In this document: in pieces, positions 47,583 through 57,222 of the stretch
Position numbering within the stretch: position 1 is the stretch's first letter
Layout: every line of letters starts with the position of its first letter
DNA from: Lactiplantibacillus songbeiensis
GTDB lineage: Bacteria; Bacillota; Bacilli; Lactobacillales; Lactobacillaceae
Length of the DNA stretch: 64,000 nt
Direction: 5' to 3'
NCBI RefSeq assembly: GCF_005405125.1
Contig: NZ_BJDL01000006.1
Location: 93,497 to 157,496 of the forward strand
Translations under genes and position numbers: made by a program
The notes under the pieces: generated by a model
Database searches by the model: none
Told to the model about the DNA's origin: nothing
The model's input: the letters and a program-made list of their open reading frames with translations, nothing else

Positions 47583-48851
47583 ATGACTTATTCAGAAAAA
47601 ATGCTCGCTGCCTTATCAAATGGTCAGCTAGAAACGGCGAACAAACACTATGCGTGGGCGTTACGCAAAGATGATGATGACACACTTTATAGTTTAGCTG
47701 AGGAATTATACGGCCTCGGCTTTTTAAAACAAGCGACCCGGATTTATAAAAAATTATTAGCGAAGTACCCGGATGAAGATAGTTTACGGACTAGTTTAGC
47801 CGATATTGCCATTGATGAAGACGATACCGATTTGGCATTGGACTACTTGCACCAAGTTAAGCCGGATTCACCGGCCTATGTCCAGGCTTTATTGGTCGAG
47901 GCTGATTTGTATCAAACGCAAGAATTATTCGAAGTTAGTGAGCAAAAGTTGGTTGAAGCGTACCGGATTGATCCGGACGAACCAATCGTTGAGTTTGCTT
48001 TAGCGGAATTTTACTTTTTGATTCGTAACTATAGCAAAGCGATTCGGTTTTATTTGGATTTGATCAAGCAAGGGCAACTAGAGATTTCTAAAGTTAACTT
48101 GGTGGAACGGCTCGGGGTATCTTATGCTGAATCGGGTCATTTCGAGCAAGCGGTCGGGTATTTGGAACAGATCAAGCCGGCTAAGCTCACGCCTGATAGC
48201 CAGTTCGAACTGGGCTTTACGTACCTCCAATTGGACGAACCGCGTAAGGCGATTGACGTGCTTAATAAATTACGAGAACAAGATTCGCAGTATGCTTCCA
48301 TTTACCCGTACTTAGCTGAAGCCCAAGAAAAGCTGAATCAGTTGGATAAAGCCTTAATGACCTTACAAGAAGGCTTAGCCGTGGATCAATATAATGAACA
48401 GCTTTATTTACAAACGGCACGGATTGCGTTGAAGCTAGATGATCAAGATTTAGCCGAAAAGTATTTACGGGAAGGCTTGAGTATCGATCCGGAAAACTTG
48501 ACGACGGTCTTAGAATTATCCAACTTGTTAGTCCAACAAGAACGCTATCAAGATAACGTGGCCTTATTGGATCAATACTTGCAGAGTAATGAATTTGATC
48601 CCCAATTTTACTGGAATTTGGCAGTCTCAAATGCACATTTGGACCACTTCAAGGCCGCCCGCGATAATTACTTGGCTGCTTACCCGTTCTTTGAACATAA
48701 TGAAGACTTCTTGAAGCCCGCGATTTACTTCTTCCGTGAAGCTGGGATGGTTGATGAGACAGTTGCAGCCTTACGAAATTACCTGGCGATTGAACCTGAT
48801 GATGGGGCAATGGTGGCGATGCTTGAGGATTTTGAAGACCAGGGCTATTGA
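47583..48851 (+). CDS. Tetratricopeptide repeat protein
   Basis: A cytoplasmic 422-residue protein made of repeating helix pairs of the TPR type, for example LYSLAEELYGLGFLKQATRIYKKLL, YLHQVKPDSPAYVQALLVEADLYQ and LFLQ-like LYLQTARIALKLDDQDLAEKYLREGL (all longer blocks shortened here to their ends). At least ten repeats seem present. TPR proteins are scaffolds; the partner is unknown. The ATG at 47583 (MTYSEKML) has AAGGA 8 bases upstream; the ATG at 47574 overlaps that site. Conserved downstream of hup in lactobacilli. Confidence 0.85.
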   Translation: MTYSEKMLAALSNGQLETANKHYAWALRKDDDDTLYSLAEELYGLGFLKQATRIYKKLLAKYPDEDSLRTSLADIAIDEDDTDLALDYLHQVKPDSPAYVQALLVEADLYQTQELFEVSEQKLVEAYRIDPDEPIVEFALAEFYFLIRNYSKAIRFYLDLIKQGQLEISKVNLVERLGVSYAESGHFEQAVGYLEQIKPAKLTPDSQFELGFTYLQLDEPRKAIDVLNKLREQDSQYASIYPYLAEAQEKLNQLDKALMTLQEGLAVDQYNEQLYLQTARIALKLDDQDLAEKYLREGLSIDPENLTTVLELSNLLVQQERYQDNVALLDQYLQSNEFDPQFYWNLAVSNAHLDHFKAARDNYLAAYPFFEHNEDFLKPAIYFFREAGMVDETVAALRNYLAIEPDDGAMVAMLEDFEDQGY

Positions 48852-48853
48852 TG

Positions 48854-48881
48854 TTGAAAATGCTTACAACTTTGGTAAAAT
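48854..48881 (+). promoter_or_regulatory. Promoter of the HAD gene
   Basis: TTGAAA (48854-48859), 16 bases, TAAAAT (48876-48881), with TGG before the -10. Confidence 0.65.
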
Positions 48882-48990
48882 AAAGTTAAGCGGCTGTGAG
48901 TGCAATTAGTCATGGCTAAAAAATCAAGGCTCAGCACGGGTTACGGGTAATTGACCTCCTGATGTAATGAGTGATTTAGGGGGAATTTAT

Positions 48991-49788
48991 TTGAAAGTAG
49001 CTTTAATTGCGTCGGACTTAGATGGGACTTTTTTACGCGATGATCATGACTTTGACCATGCGCGTTTCCAGGCCCAACTTGATCAAATCAATGCCAATGG
49101 GCAACATTTCGTGGTTGCCAGTGGGAATCAGCTCCAACACTGTATCGATGTTTTTAATGGCATTGAAGGCGAATTAACGTATGTAGCCGAAAATGGCGGC
49201 TTAGTGATTGATAATCACGGACATGTCTTGCATGAAAGTGTTTTAACGCCGCAAGTTTTAGCTGAATTATTGGCATTTGTTGGCACGGAGCCTGCTTTAG
49301 CTGGGGCCAGCATGTCGTTATCTGGCAAACAAGCAGCTTATATCCGGCCGATTGATGATAGCGACTTGATGCGATACTTCTTAAGCAACATCGCCGTAGT
49401 GGATGATTTAACGGCTGTCGATGATCATATTTATAAGGCGACCTTCAGTTGGGCCCACCAGGACATCAATCAACAAGCAGCCATCATTAATCAGCGCTTT
49501 AAAGGTCGTTTGCGGGCAACTGTGAGTGGGGGTAATGGTTTAGATGTCATTAACCCTAATGTGAATAAGGCTCAAGGTTTGGCTTATTTGCAGCAACGGT
49601 GGCAAGTTCCTTTCAGTCAAACGGCGGCTTTTGGGGATAATGGCAATGACTTAGAGATGTTGCGTGAAGCAGAATATAGCTTTGCGATGCGCAATGCGAT
49701 TGCGCCCGTTAAAGCCATGGCGACTTATCAGACTCGATTGGATAACAATCATGATGGGGTCTTGCATGAAATTGAGGCGTTAATTTAA
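48991..49788 (+). CDS. HAD superfamily hydrolase, Cof type
   Basis: A 265-residue phosphatase of the Cof/YbiV type, probably acting on sugar phosphates or flavin-type phosphates. The nucleophile motif SDLDGTFLRDD is at residues about 8-18 and the metal-binding motif FGDNGNDLEML near 217. A C2-type cap lies between. The TTG at 48991 (MKVALIASDLDG) is chosen, since AGGGGG is 7 bases upstream; an ATG at 48967 would precede this ribosome binding site. It has its own promoter and terminator. Confidence 0.88.
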   Translation: MKVALIASDLDGTFLRDDHDFDHARFQAQLDQINANGQHFVVASGNQLQHCIDVFNGIEGELTYVAENGGLVIDNHGHVLHESVLTPQVLAELLAFVGTEPALAGASMSLSGKQAAYIRPIDDSDLMRYFLSNIAVVDDLTAVDDHIYKATFSWAHQDINQQAAIINQRFKGRLRATVSGGNGLDVINPNVNKAQGLAYLQQRWQVPFSQTAAFGDNGNDLEMLREAEYSFAMRNAIAPVKAMATYQTRLDNNHDGVLHEIEALI

Positions 49789-49827
49789 AAAATTGGGCTT
49801 GGCTAATTTAGCTAAGCCCAATTTTTT
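49787..49827 (+). terminator. Terminator of the HAD gene
   Basis: A stem of about 18 bp (arm AAAAATTGGGCTTGGCTA with a G-U pair) ends in T6. Confidence 0.92.
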
Positions 49828-49869
49828 GCCGTTTTTAGCGCTTCACCCCTGCACCATTAGCTCGTTGTC

Positions 49870-49878
49870 TGCTAAAAT
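49870..49878 (+). promoter_or_regulatory. Extended -10 promoter of dapB
   Basis: TGC followed by TAAAAT, 42 bases before the start codon. Confidence 0.55.
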
Positions 49879-49919
49879 GAAAAGGATAAGTGGTTTTAAC
49901 TTTAAGGAGGAATTGTATT

Positions 49920-50711
49920 TTGGCAAACGTAAAAGTAATTGTAGCCGGCTACAAAGGTCGGATGGGCAGTACGGCCGCTCAAATGGTCATCGATAACGCT
50001 GATTTTGATTTGGTAGGGGTTTATGATGCGCGCTCTAAGGATCAAAACTTAGGGGAAGATGCCCGGTTTAGTGGTCAAGATGTGCCCGCCTTTCATGACT
50101 TAACCGCGATTAAGACCGATGCAACGGTTTGGATCGACTTTACGATTCCAACGGCGGTCTATGAAAATGCCAAGTTCGCCCTCAACAATGGCATTTCGCC
50201 AGTGATTGGGACAACCGGGATGACCGATGAACAAGTCGCTGATTTACAAAAATTAGCGAAAGCTAAGCAAGTCGGTGGCTTGATTGCGCCTAACTTTGGG
50301 ATCAGTGCGGTTTTGTTGATGCAATTCGCTCAACAAGCAGCGAAATACTTCCCAGATGCTGAAATCATTGAAATGCACCATGATGATAAGATCGATTCAC
50401 CTAGTGGGACGGCGATCAGCACTGCTAGGAAGATTGCGGAAGTTCGCAAGCCTAAGCAACAAGGTAATCCCGATGCAACGGAAACCTTACCGGGAGCTCG
50501 TGGTGCGGAATATGAAGGCATGCGGATTCATGCGGTGCGGTTACCAGGCTTGGTTGCACATGAAGAAGTCATGTTTGGCGGCCCTGGTGAAGGCTTAACG
50601 ATTCGTCAAGATTCATTTGATCGGATTTCATTTATGACCGGGGTTAAAGTGGCTGTTGGTAAGATTAACCAATATCATGAATTGATGATTGGGTTGGAAA
50701 ACTTACTATGA
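49920..50711 (+). CDS. dapB: 4-hydroxy-tetrahydrodipicolinate reductase
   Basis: NAD(P)H-dependent reductase of the lysine/diaminopimelate pathway, supplying peptidoglycan precursors. The Rossmann motif [16 protein letters not shown] is at the N-terminus, and the active-site [15 protein letters not shown] block is present. The TTG at 49920 gives 263 residues, with AAGGAGG 9 bases upstream. The longer frame from 49890 includes this ribosome binding site. No other dap genes are nearby. The stop overlaps the cca start (ATGA). Confidence 0.95.
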   Translation: MANVKVIVAGYKGRMGSTAAQMVIDNADFDLVGVYDARSKDQNLGEDARFSGQDVPAFHDLTAIKTDATVWIDFTIPTAVYENAKFALNNGISPVIGTTGMTDEQVADLQKLAKAKQVGGLIAPNFGISAVLLMQFAQQAAKYFPDAEIIEMHHDDKIDSPSGTAISTARKIAEVRKPKQQGNPDATETLPGARGAEYEGMRIHAVRLPGLVAHEEVMFGGPGEGLTIRQDSFDRISFMTGVKVAVGKINQYHELMIGLENLL

Positions 50712-51931
50712 TTTTGACACAATTACCAACGGCTTTTCAGCAGGCAAAACCAATCATTGAGACGATTGAGGCGGCCGGTTACGAGGCGTACTTTGTTGGT
50801 GGTGGCGTGCGAGATACGATCTTAGGCAAACCGTTGCACGATGTTGATATCGCGACGAGTGCGTTTCCAGCGGAAGTCAAAGGGTTGTTTAAACGAACGG
50901 TTGATACCGGGATTGAACATGGTACTGTGATGATTTTAGATCACGGGACGGGCTATGAAACAACAACGTTTCGGACGGAATCCGGCTATCAAGATTATCG
51001 CCGGCCTGATAAGGTCACGTTTGTTCGGTCATTAAAAGAAGACTTAAAGCGACGCGACTTTACTGTTAATGCCTTAGCGATGCGGGCAAACGGTGAAGTG
51101 ATTGATTTATTTGATGGCTTGGCCGATTTAAAGGCTGGTGTTTTGCGGGCCGTTGGCGTTGCGGAAGATCGGTTCCATGAAGATGCATTGCGGATGATGC
51201 GGGCCGTGCGCTTTGCTAGTCAATTAGACTTTACGATTGAGCCGCAGACCCAACAAGCTATCACTGACAATGTCGCTTTACTAACCAAAATCGCCGTTGA
51301 ACGGACGCGGGTTGAATGGGAAAAGCTGTTAATGGGGCAACAACCCCAACGTGGCTTGCAAGCACTGTTGGATACAAAGTTGTATCAGTATATGCCGCAA
51401 ATGGCTGATCAACAAGCGATGCTACAACGATTAATCGACTTACCAGCTTGGCAGTTACCCACGATTGAAAGTACCTGGACGTTGCTTGCTTGGTTAATGG
51501 ACTTACCTGATCAGGCCGCGATTCGCCGCTTGTTAAAAGCTTGGAAGACCAGTAATGATTTGATCGACCACGTGAGCGCCGCCTGGTTGGTCGTGAGCGC
51601 GCTCAAACAACGTGGCCAGCTAACGGCTAGTGAATTGTTTTCTGCGGGCGCAGCGGCTTTAGAAACGGCCAATACAGTGGCTAACTTGCTAGGCTTCGGT
51701 CAACCCCAAGTCGCATTGACGGCGGCTTATGCGGCGTTGCCGATTCAAGATAAGCACGAGTTGGCGATTAATGGCGGCGACTTATTACGGCATCAGCTAA
51801 CGACGCCGGGCCCACAAATGGGACAGATTTTGGCGCAACTGTTGCACGCAGTCGTGACGGGAAAAGTGAAGAACGAATCAGCCGACTTGCTTGATTTTGC
51901 GAGCATGATAGCGGATACAAAAAACGATTGA
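50708..51931 (+). CDS. cca: CCA tRNA nucleotidyltransferase
   Basis: Adds or repairs the 3' CCA of tRNAs without a template. The nucleotidyltransferase motif [21 protein letters not shown] (residues about 30-50; GGGVRD and DVD are the key parts), [11 protein letters not shown] and [16 protein letters not shown] are visible. The 407-residue length matches the Bacillus class II enzyme without an HD domain. The dapB-cca pair overlaps by 4 bases, as in many Bacillota. Confidence 0.96.
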   Translation: MILTQLPTAFQQAKPIIETIEAAGYEAYFVGGGVRDTILGKPLHDVDIATSAFPAEVKGLFKRTVDTGIEHGTVMILDHGTGYETTTFRTESGYQDYRRPDKVTFVRSLKEDLKRRDFTVNALAMRANGEVIDLFDGLADLKAGVLRAVGVAEDRFHEDALRMMRAVRFASQLDFTIEPQTQQAITDNVALLTKIAVERTRVEWEKLLMGQQPQRGLQALLDTKLYQYMPQMADQQAMLQRLIDLPAWQLPTIESTWTLLAWLMDLPDQAAIRRLLKAWKTSNDLIDHVSAAWLVVSALKQRGQLTASELFSAGAAALETANTVANLLGFGQPQVALTAAYAALPIQDKHELAINGGDLLRHQLTTPGPQMGQILAQLLHAVVTGKVKNESADLLDFASMIADTKND

Positions 51932-51988
51932 TATTTTCTATAAATCTGTTACGATTAACTTGAAACTAATTCAATGAGGTGATCGCAA

Positions 51989-52435
51989 ATGGAAAGAGCA
52001 CTAGAAGCATTAAAGTTTTATTTTCGGAATGGCGATACTTGGGTTGTGAACCATCAAGACATTTCAGACCTTTGGATTGGCCGGGTAACGACTAGTTATG
52101 GTCGCATCAAGGGTGGCAAGATGACGGTGATTCATCCCTGTCACTCGTTTAAAGCGGAATTTGAACCAGATGCGGATGCCGTCGATCCAGATACAACTTA
52201 CTTGTCATCTGTGACTAGTGGGATGTTTGAACGGGTTACTCATTATCAAGATATTGAAAAGCTCGATATTTTGTTTGGTGACGAACGGGGTAGCGAACAA
52301 GTTTACTTGCCATTCAAGCCTAAAGACGTGGACGGGATTGATAATATCTATCAAACCAGTTCAATCGATAAAGATGGTAAACTCCATTTAGTGGTTGAAA
52401 CTGGTCGGACGGTCTTAGATGTTTACGGCGCCTAA
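51989..52435 (+). CDS. Conserved hypothetical protein, soluble
   Basis: I do not recognise a domain in this 148-residue protein. It is acidic and soluble with no signal peptide or membrane segment. It reads as a mixed alpha/beta fold (FKAEFEPDADAVDPDTTYLSS, KLDILFGDERGSEQVYLPF, shortened here: EPDADAVDPDTT and FGDERGSEQVYLPF). ATTCAATGAGGTG precedes the ATG. It has its own terminator. Its place between cca and an ABC-F gene gives no functional hint. Confidence 0.75.
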   Translation: MERALEALKFYFRNGDTWVVNHQDISDLWIGRVTTSYGRIKGGKMTVIHPCHSFKAEFEPDADAVDPDTTYLSSVTSGMFERVTHYQDIEKLDILFGDERGSEQVYLPFKPKDVDGIDNIYQTSSIDKDGKLHLVVETGRTVLDVYGA

Positions 52436-52456
52436 AATTAAATGAAACTTAAAGAG

Positions 52457-52493
52457 AAACCACTCAACGGATTAAAGCCGGTGGGTGGTTTTT
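52457..52493 (+). terminator. Terminator after the 148-residue protein
   Basis: A 14-bp imperfect stem (AAACCACTC...GGTGGGTGGTTT) is followed by TTTT. Confidence 0.8.
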
Positions 52494-52496
52494 ACT

Positions 52497-52690
52497 GTTG
52501 GCACTAACGTAAATGTTGTTAATACGGTTAGTACTAGTTGGCTTAAATCGTCACTTGGGTTGGGCCAGAATCGGCTGGGACGTGGTGGCCAGGTTTATGA
52601 GCCGAAGTTTGGGCTTCAAAATGTGTCATGGCATGTTGGCATTTTAGTTACTAACCGGCAGGCGGCAAGTTTAGCTTGAACCAAGCATAT
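52497..52690 (+). repeat. Dispersed intergenic repeat, internally shortened copy
   Basis: This is similar to the complement of 27553-27865. The order of shared blocks is the same: GTTGG...CTAGTTGG, the 32-base core at 52565-52596, CATGGCAT at 52627-52634 and AACCGGCAGGC at 52653-52663. Between the core and CATGGCAT it has 30 bases where the other copy has about 185, so helix P2 and one arm of P1 are missing. The rest of the gap to 52810 holds no gene that I can support, only a possible -10 TAGAAT at 52774. Confidence 0.65.
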
Positions 52691-52810
52691 GGTCGATTTA
52701 ACGTTGGCCGAGCTAATATTGGCGAGCTGAAGCAAAGTTTGCTAGTTGTGTTTTTACGCATTTCTAGCTAAGATAGAATGTAATTGAAGTTAAGGGGTGG
52801 ATAGTAAGGT

Positions 52811-54706
52811 ATGCAAACATTAAGAGCAGAAAATCTGACCCGGACTTATGGTGAGAAAACGTTATTCAAAGATATTTCGTTTATCGTGAATGAACATGAT
52901 CGGATTGGCGTAATCGGCGTCAATGGTTCCGGGAAGACGAATTTATTGGATGTCCTCGCGGGGGTGACCGCGCCTGAAGCCGGTCAACTCGTGAAACCTA
53001 AAAATTATGAAATCGGGTATTTGACCCAACAGCCGGACTTGAATGAAGACTTAACGGTGTTAGACGCGGTTTTGGCCGGAAGCCAGCAAGTTTTTAAAAC
53101 TATTCGGCATTATGAACAAACATTAGCGGACTATGCTGATCGACCAGAAGATCCAGCAACGGAAAAAGCTTATATGGCAGCGGAAACGCGGATGAATCAA
53201 GAAGATGCCTGGAATGCAGAAAGTGATGTCAAAACGATTTTGACGCAACTGCATTTAACCGACTTGACGCAAACGGTGAAGACGTTATCTGGTGGTCAAC
53301 GCAAGCGGGTTGGGTTGGCGCAAGTCTTAATTCAATCGCCTGATTTATTATTATTGGATGAACCGACCAACCATTTGGACTTTGATTCCATCGAATGGTT
53401 GGAAACGTATTTGGCAGCTTATAAAGGCGCCTTGATTGTGGTTACCCATGATCGGTATTTCTTAGACCAAGTAGCCAATCAAATGTTTGAGCTGTCGTTT
53501 GGGGAACTGTATAAATATACGGGAAACTATCAGGATTATGTGCAAGCTAAAGCCGAACGGGTTGCCCGCGATGTCACGGCTGAACATAAGCAGCAACAGT
53601 TATATAAAAAAGAATTGGCCTGGATGCGGGCTGGGGCGCCAGCGCGGAGTACGAAACAGCAAGGCCGGATTAATCGGTTTAATGATTTAAAAGATAATTT
53701 AAATACCTTGCAAGTTGATCATGATGTGGATATTTCACTGGGGCAGCAACGCTTGGGCAAGAAAGTTATTGAATTAAAAAATGCAAGTTTGAGCTTTGAT
53801 GGTCAACCGATTCTAAACGACTTTTCAATGCTCATTCAGGCCCATGATCGAATTGGAATTACCGGGCTAAATGGTGCTGGTAAGTCAAGTCTGTTAAACG
53901 TGATTGCTGAACGGCTCCCGCTTGACAGCGGTACCGTGACCATCGGCGAAACTGTCAAAATGGCTTACTATACGCAACAGACCGAACCGATTCCTGGCGA
54001 TAAGCGAATCATCAATTATTTACAAGAAGTTGGTGAAAATGTCGTCAATAAACAGGGTGAACACGTTTCGGTTACAGAGTTATTAGAAGAATTCCTCTTT
54101 CCCCGTTCGATGCATGGGACTTTAATTCGAAAGCTATCAGGTGGCGAAAAACGGCGGTTGTATTTATTAAAACTCTTAATGCAACAGCCGAACGTCTTAT
54201 TATTAGATGAACCGACGAATGATTTAGATATCGGGACGTTAACTGTTTTGGAAAGTTATTTGGCTGATTTTGCTGGGACGGTTATTACGGTCTCACATGA
54301 TCGCTACTTCCTAGATAAAGTTGGGACGAAACTCTTGATCTTTGATGGTAAGGGCCAGATTGAACGGTATGCTGGGCGATTCTCGAGTTATTTGAAGGAT
54401 CAAAAAGCTGCGGAGAAACCAACTGTGTCGAAAGCCAAGGCCACGCCGAAAGCTGAGCCCACTAAGCCAGCTGATCCTAAAGAAAAAGTGAAGCTGACTT
54501 ACGCGGAACAGTTAGAATATGACAAAATTGAAGGTGTCATCGAAAAACTCGATGCTCATAAGACTGAAGTAGAACAAGCCATGGCTGACAATGCTAGTGA
54601 TTATGGTAAGTTAGCCGATCTACAAAAAGACCTAACTGCGACGGAAACGTCGATTGATGAAAAAATGAACCGTTGGGATTACTTAAGCCAATTTGCGGAG
54701 GCCTGA
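52811..54706 (+). CDS. ABC-F family ATPase (Uup-like, C-terminal coiled coil)
   Basis: A soluble protein with two ABC domains and no membrane part. ABC-F proteins act on the ribosome. First cassette: Walker A GVNGSGKT near residue 38, signature LSGGQRKR, Walker B DEPTNHLD. Second: GLNGAGKS near 357, [17 protein letters not shown] linker of about 80 residues joins them, and a charged coiled coil fills residues 560-631. The long C-terminal domain favours a Uup-type housekeeping member over an antibiotic-resistance type, though the specific role is not decidable. AAGGGGTGG precedes the ATG. Confidence 0.88.
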   Translation: MQTLRAENLTRTYGEKTLFKDISFIVNEHDRIGVIGVNGSGKTNLLDVLAGVTAPEAGQLVKPKNYEIGYLTQQPDLNEDLTVLDAVLAGSQQVFKTIRHYEQTLADYADRPEDPATEKAYMAAETRMNQEDAWNAESDVKTILTQLHLTDLTQTVKTLSGGQRKRVGLAQVLIQSPDLLLLDEPTNHLDFDSIEWLETYLAAYKGALIVVTHDRYFLDQVANQMFELSFGELYKYTGNYQDYVQAKAERVARDVTAEHKQQQLYKKELAWMRAGAPARSTKQQGRINRFNDLKDNLNTLQVDHDVDISLGQQRLGKKVIELKNASLSFDGQPILNDFSMLIQAHDRIGITGLNGAGKSSLLNVIAERLPLDSGTVTIGETVKMAYYTQQTEPIPGDKRIINYLQEVGENVVNKQGEHVSVTELLEEFLFPRSMHGTLIRKLSGGEKRRLYLLKLLMQQPNVLLLDEPTNDLDIGTLTVLESYLADFAGTVITVSHDRYFLDKVGTKLLIFDGKGQIERYAGRFSSYLKDQKAAEKPTVSKAKATPKAEPTKPADPKEKVKLTYAEQLEYDKIEGVIEKLDAHKTEVEQAMADNASDYGKLADLQKDLTATETSIDEKMNRWDYLSQFAEA

Positions 54707-54719
54707 AAGGATGACACGC

Positions 54720-55670
54720 ATGTTAGAAGATGCTTATTTACAATTAGCGCGCGATATTTTAGATCACGGGACTTACAAAGATGATCGGACTGGGACCGGG
54801 ACGTATAGTCTTTTTGGCTACCAGATGCGGTTTGACTTGAGCCAAGGCTTCCCATTATTGACGACTAAAAAAGTTCCCTTTGGCCTAATCAAGAGTGAAT
54901 TATTGTGGTTTTTGCATGGCGATACGAATATTCAATACCTCTTGCAACACCATAATCATATCTGGGATGAATGGGCCTTTAAAAACTGGGTCACTAGTGA
55001 CGCCTATACCGGTCCTGATATGACGAACTTTGAGCATCGGCGGTTGGATGATCCGGACTTTAAGCCAGTCTATCAAACCCAGATGCAGACGTTTGATGAT
55101 CGGATCTTAACTGATGATGAGTTTGCGGCTAAGTTTGGTAATTTGGGGGATGTCTATGGGGCGCAATGGCGGCATTGGCAGACGCGTAACGGCCAAGCGA
55201 TTGACCAGATTGCTAACGTAGTTGCCATGATTAAGCAGCATCCCGATTCACGGCGGTTGATTGTTTCAGCTTGGAATCCAGAAGATGTCCCGAGTATGGC
55301 GTTACCCCCGTGCCACACGTTATTTCAGTTTTATGTGGCGGATGGTAAGCTGAGTTGCCAGTTGTATCAACGCTCAGGCGATGTCTTTTTAGGCGTACCG
55401 TTTAATATTGCTAGCTATGCCTTATTGACTCATCTAGTGGCGAAGGCAACTGGCTTACAAGTTGGTGAATTCGTGCATACTTTGGGCGATGCGCATATCT
55501 ATACGAATCATGTCGATCAAATTAAAGAACAGTTGACGCGCCAGCCCAAAGCCGCGCCACAACTAGTTTTAAGTGATCGACCAGCGGATCTATTCGATAC
55601 GCAAATGAGTGATATTAAGTTGACCGGCTATAATCCGGCGCCGGCGATCAAAGCGCCAGTCGCGATTTAG
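54720..55670 (+). CDS. thyA: Thymidylate synthase
   Basis: Methylates dUMP to dTMP using methylene-tetrahydrofolate. The folate/dUMP blocks [13 protein letters not shown] and [26 protein letters not shown] (key part ALPPCHT with the catalytic cysteine) are present. The ATG at 54720 (MLEDAYLQL) with AAAGG 9 bases before it gives 316 residues. The ATG at 54711 with GGAGG 9 bases before it is a real alternative, adding MTR. It overlaps or abuts the ABC-F end and is followed 11 bases later by dfrA. Confidence 0.96.
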   Translation: MLEDAYLQLARDILDHGTYKDDRTGTGTYSLFGYQMRFDLSQGFPLLTTKKVPFGLIKSELLWFLHGDTNIQYLLQHHNHIWDEWAFKNWVTSDAYTGPDMTNFEHRRLDDPDFKPVYQTQMQTFDDRILTDDEFAAKFGNLGDVYGAQWRHWQTRNGQAIDQIANVVAMIKQHPDSRRLIVSAWNPEDVPSMALPPCHTLFQFYVADGKLSCQLYQRSGDVFLGVPFNIASYALLTHLVAKATGLQVGEFVHTLGDAHIYTNHVDQIKEQLTRQPKAAPQLVLSDRPADLFDTQMSDIKLTGYNPAPAIKAPVAI

Positions 55671-55681
55671 GAGGTTGGATC

Positions 55682-56188
55682 ATGATTGCTTTAATCTGGG
55701 CTCAGGATCAGCATGGCTTAATTGGCGCTAATGGCCAGTTGCCGTGGCACTTGTCAGCGGATTTAAAACGGTTCAAACGGCTGACCTTAAATCACACGAT
55801 TGTGATGGGGCGCAAGACGTTTGCCGGTTTTCCAAGACCACTGCCACACCGGCAAAATGTGGTCTTATCACGGCAAACCCTAGACTTACCAGCCGGGGTC
55901 CAACAATTATCTAGTCTGGAGGCACTCTGGACCTTACAGGCGGCACATCCTGATGAGGTGATCTTCGTGATTGGTGGGGCGACCGTTTTTGAAGCTGTCT
56001 TACCACGAGCAGATTACTTATATCGGACGCTGATTACCGGTGATTTTACCGGGGATACTTGGATGCCGCCAATCGATTATGATCAGTGGCAACTGACGCA
56101 GCATGAAAATGGCGTGCGTGATGCGAAAAATACCTTAGAATATCAGTTTGATGATTTTAGTCGGCGGAAAATCAACGGCAAATCGTGA
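55682..56188 (+). CDS. dfrA: Dihydrofolate reductase
   Basis: Regenerates tetrahydrofolate with NADPH after thymidylate synthesis. The N-terminus IWAQDQHGLIGANGQLPWHL, the VMGRKTFAGFP block and VIGGATVFEAVLP are typical. The 168-residue length is normal for a chromosomal enzyme. TAGGAGG is 6-7 bases before the ATG. The thyA-dfrA pairing supports the function. Confidence 0.95.
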   Translation: MIALIWAQDQHGLIGANGQLPWHLSADLKRFKRLTLNHTIVMGRKTFAGFPRPLPHRQNVVLSRQTLDLPAGVQQLSSLEALWTLQAAHPDEVIFVIGGATVFEAVLPRADYLYRTLITGDFTGDTWMPPIDYDQWQLTQHENGVRDAKNTLEYQFDDFSRRKINGKS

Positions 56189-56213
56189 AACTAGGCGGTT
56201 TTTCTGCTATACT
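56185..56213 (+). promoter_or_regulatory. Promoter of the degV gene
   Basis: GTGAAA (56185-56190), 17 bases, TATACT (56208-56213), with TGC before the -10. It overlaps the dfrA stop codon. Confidence 0.7.
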
Positions 56214-56277
56214 AAGAGCATTAATTTTATTGTGAGAATTGGCTAATTCTTACAAGACTAAGAAAGCGTGGCAAAGT

Positions 56278-57129
56278 ATGACGAAAATCAAGATTGTGAC
56301 CGATTCTTCGGCAAATTTAACGGACGCCGAGGTTCAAAAATACGATATTACCGTGATTCCGTTGTCCGTCATGATCGATGGCACAATTTATATTGAAGAT
56401 GAAACGATTACGCGGGAAGAATTCATCGAGAAGATGGGAACTGCGAAATCATTACCAAAGACGAGTCAACCAGCATTGGGAACGTTTATCGAAACTTTTG
56501 ATAAGCTCGGTGCCGATGGGGCTAGTGTGGTCTGCATTAATATGCTCGAAGCTATTTCTGGTACGGTGCATACGGCAGAACAGGCAGCTTCGATTACGAA
56601 GACTGATGTGACTGTGATTGATGCCCGGACAACTGATCGGGCAATGGCCTTTCAAGTCGTTGCAGCAGCGAAACTAGCGCAAGCGGGTGCTGATAAGCAA
56701 GCCGTGATCGACCAAGTACATGCGACGCAAGCACATACTAAGTTATTTATGGGTGTCATGACCTTAAATAACTTGGTTGCTGGTGGCCGCATCAGTCGGT
56801 TGACTGGCGCTATCAGTACGTTATTGAACGTCAAGATTGCCTTGGAAGTTGACGATGGGTCTTTAGATGTGAAGATGAAAGGTCGCGGTGTCAAAGCGAT
56901 TAATAAATTCTTTGATAAGGTGATTGAAGATATTATCCAAACGCCGAATGTGGTCGAAGTGGCCATTTCACACGTGGGTGCAACCGAACGGGTCGAAGGC
57001 TACAAGCAACGCTTACAAGCAGCATTACCAAGCTTGAAAGTAAGTGTCCAGCCAACGGTGCCAATCATTGCAACGCACGGTGGTCCTGGGGCGTTTGCGG
57101 TTGAATATCATACGCAAGCACAAGCTTAA
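56278..57129 (+). CDS. DegV family fatty-acid-binding protein
   Basis: DegV/FakB family proteins hold a fatty acid for the kinase FakA, which feeds exogenous fatty acids into phospholipid synthesis. Residues IVTDSSANLTDAEVQ at the start, TSQPALGTF with the ligand-binding TSQP, and GGRISRLTGAI are typical. The 283-residue length fits. The ATG at 56278 is chosen by homology (MTKIKIVTDSS); no strong ribosome binding site precedes it. An upstream start would add non-family residues. The fatty acid bound cannot be told. Confidence 0.88.
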   Translation: MTKIKIVTDSSANLTDAEVQKYDITVIPLSVMIDGTIYIEDETITREEFIEKMGTAKSLPKTSQPALGTFIETFDKLGADGASVVCINMLEAISGTVHTAEQAASITKTDVTVIDARTTDRAMAFQVVAAAKLAQAGADKQAVIDQVHATQAHTKLFMGVMTLNNLVAGGRISRLTGAISTLLNVKIALEVDDGSLDVKMKGRGVKAINKFFDKVIEDIIQTPNVVEVAISHVGATERVEGYKQRLQAALPSLKVSVQPTVPIIATHGGPGAFAVEYHTQAQA

Positions 57130-57140
57130 AGTTGAGGGGC

Positions 57141-57168
57141 AGGGCGCGGTTGCGACCGCCCCTTTTTC
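57141..57168 (+). terminator. Terminator of the degV gene
   Basis: A GC-rich stem (AGGGCGCGGT with ACCGCCCCT, one bulge, loop TGCG) is followed by TTTTT. Confidence 0.88.
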
Positions 57169-57222
57169 TTATTGCGATTGAATCGACAGGACAAGTTTAA
57201 AAAGAAAGGGTGCTGAACGCAT

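Noticed and set aside
52485..52679. 64-codon frame inside the shortened repeat copy
   Set aside because: No ribosome binding site, lies in a repeat whose other copy does not keep the frame, and begins inside a terminator.
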